NCBI GenBank assembly: GCA_002422225.1
Contig: DITX01000189.1
Location: 1 to 24,192 of the forward strand
Length of the DNA stretch: 24,192 nt
Direction of reading: 5' to 3'
Source: Gammaproteobacteria bacterium UBA6173
Lineage (GTDB): Bacteria; Pseudomonadota; Gammaproteobacteria; Pseudomonadales; Pseudohongiellaceae
The notes beneath the pieces were generated by a model, which saw only the letters and a list, made by a program, of their open reading frames with translations, was not told the DNA's origin and made no database searches. Shown here piece by piece: positions 23,941 through 24,192 of this stretch; position 1 is the first letter of the stretch, and each line of letters begins with the position of its first letter. Position numbers and translations under genes: made by a program.

Positions 23941-24192
23941 TCAATTAAATCGAATGCGAGGGTCAACCAGCGCAACCAGAATGTCTGAAATGATATTGCC
24001 GATCAGCAGCAGCAAACTGGCTAACAACACCACGCCCATGACCACAGGGTAATCCCTGTCCACAATGGCGTTAAGGCCCAGCAGACCAAACCCGTCAATA
24101 TCAAAGATGGTTTCCACCAGGAATGAACCCGACACCAACAAGGTGATGTTCTGACCAAAGGTGGTGGCGATAGGAATCATGGAATTGCGCAT
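23941..24192 (-). CDS. Peptide ABC transporter permease (YejB/OppB-like), C-terminal part
   Basis: Only the last 83 residues lie in the window; the N-terminal part continues beyond the right edge, so the methionine at the edge is not the start. The sequence contains TTFGQNITLLVSGSFLVETIFDIDGFGLLGLNAIVDRDYPVVMG and the closing helix with NIISDILVALVDPRIRFN, the standard C-terminus of OppB/DppB/YejB permeases. It is the most upstream gene of the transporter operon seen here and is followed by yejE-like after seven bases. Together the two permeases form the membrane channel. Confidence 0.92.
   Translation of the reverse strand: MRNSMIPIATTFGQNITLLVSGSFLVETIFDIDGFGLLGLNAIVDRDYPVVMGVVLLASLLLLIGNIISDILVALVDPRIRFN

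Noticed and set aside
1..24192. Search for mobile elements, CRISPR arrays, tRNA/rRNA and phage or defence islands
   Set aside because: No transposase or integrase motifs, regularly spaced repeats, tRNA-like cloverleaf or defence-gene signatures were seen by eye.

Overview
This window is chromosomal DNA that looks gammaproteobacterial. The support is a bacterioferritin/Bfd pair, RimK, a SURF1 protein, DUF3450, an OmpA-family lipoprotein, paired M16 peptidases and a Yej-type peptide ABC transporter. Base composition is moderately GC-rich and fairly even. I see no insertion sequence, integrase, phage gene, CRISPR array, rRNA or tRNA. An oligotrophic or marine gammaproteobacterium is a reasonable guess, but no marker here proves it.

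Layout: (1) 1-2700: the 3' end of an epoxide-hydrolase-like gene (+) converges on a PPOX-fold flavin protein (-). A broken EAL-domain gene, bacterioferritin (bfr) and bacterioferritin-associated ferredoxin (bfd) follow, all on (-). bfd is preceded by a promoter with a perfect TTGACA that overlaps a Fur-box-like sequence. (2) 2700-7020: a secreted protein of unknown function (+) converges on a Tat-exported PhoX/DUF839 protein (-). Next come a mosaic pseudogene with chemoreceptor-like and SDR-like pieces (+), a small DUF2892 membrane protein (-) and an OmpA-like lipoprotein (+). (3) 7047-13864: an uninterrupted run on (-). In transcription order it holds a polytopic GT-C-like membrane protein, a GT2 polyprenyl-phosphate glycosyltransferase, a four-helix SMR-like protein, a catalytic M16 peptidase, its non-catalytic partner, and SURF1. 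(4) 13865-15175: a divergent intergenic region and rimK (+). (5) 15188-18691: a P-type cation ATPase and an orphan DUF3450 protein (-). (6) 18849-24192: a five-gene peptide ABC transporter on (-), in the order permease, permease, lipoprotein binding protein, ATPase, ATPase; the first permease is cut by the window edge.

How the genes work together: bfr and bfd form an iron store plus the ferredoxin that helps release the iron, probably under iron control. The glycosyltransferase trio resembles a GtrABC-type cassette that attaches sugars to a surface glycan through a polyprenyl-phosphate-sugar, with an SMR-like protein in the flippase position. The two M16 proteins form the usual catalytic/non-catalytic pair in the periplasm. 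The five transport genes should assemble into one Yej/Opp-like oligopeptide importer.

I did not find a convincing new multi-gene system. The most unusual items are two in-frame remnants: an EAL domain missing its catalytic centre, and a chemoreceptor/SDR mosaic. Next are a P-type ATPase with an altered ion-site residue and the SMR-for-GtrA arrangement.
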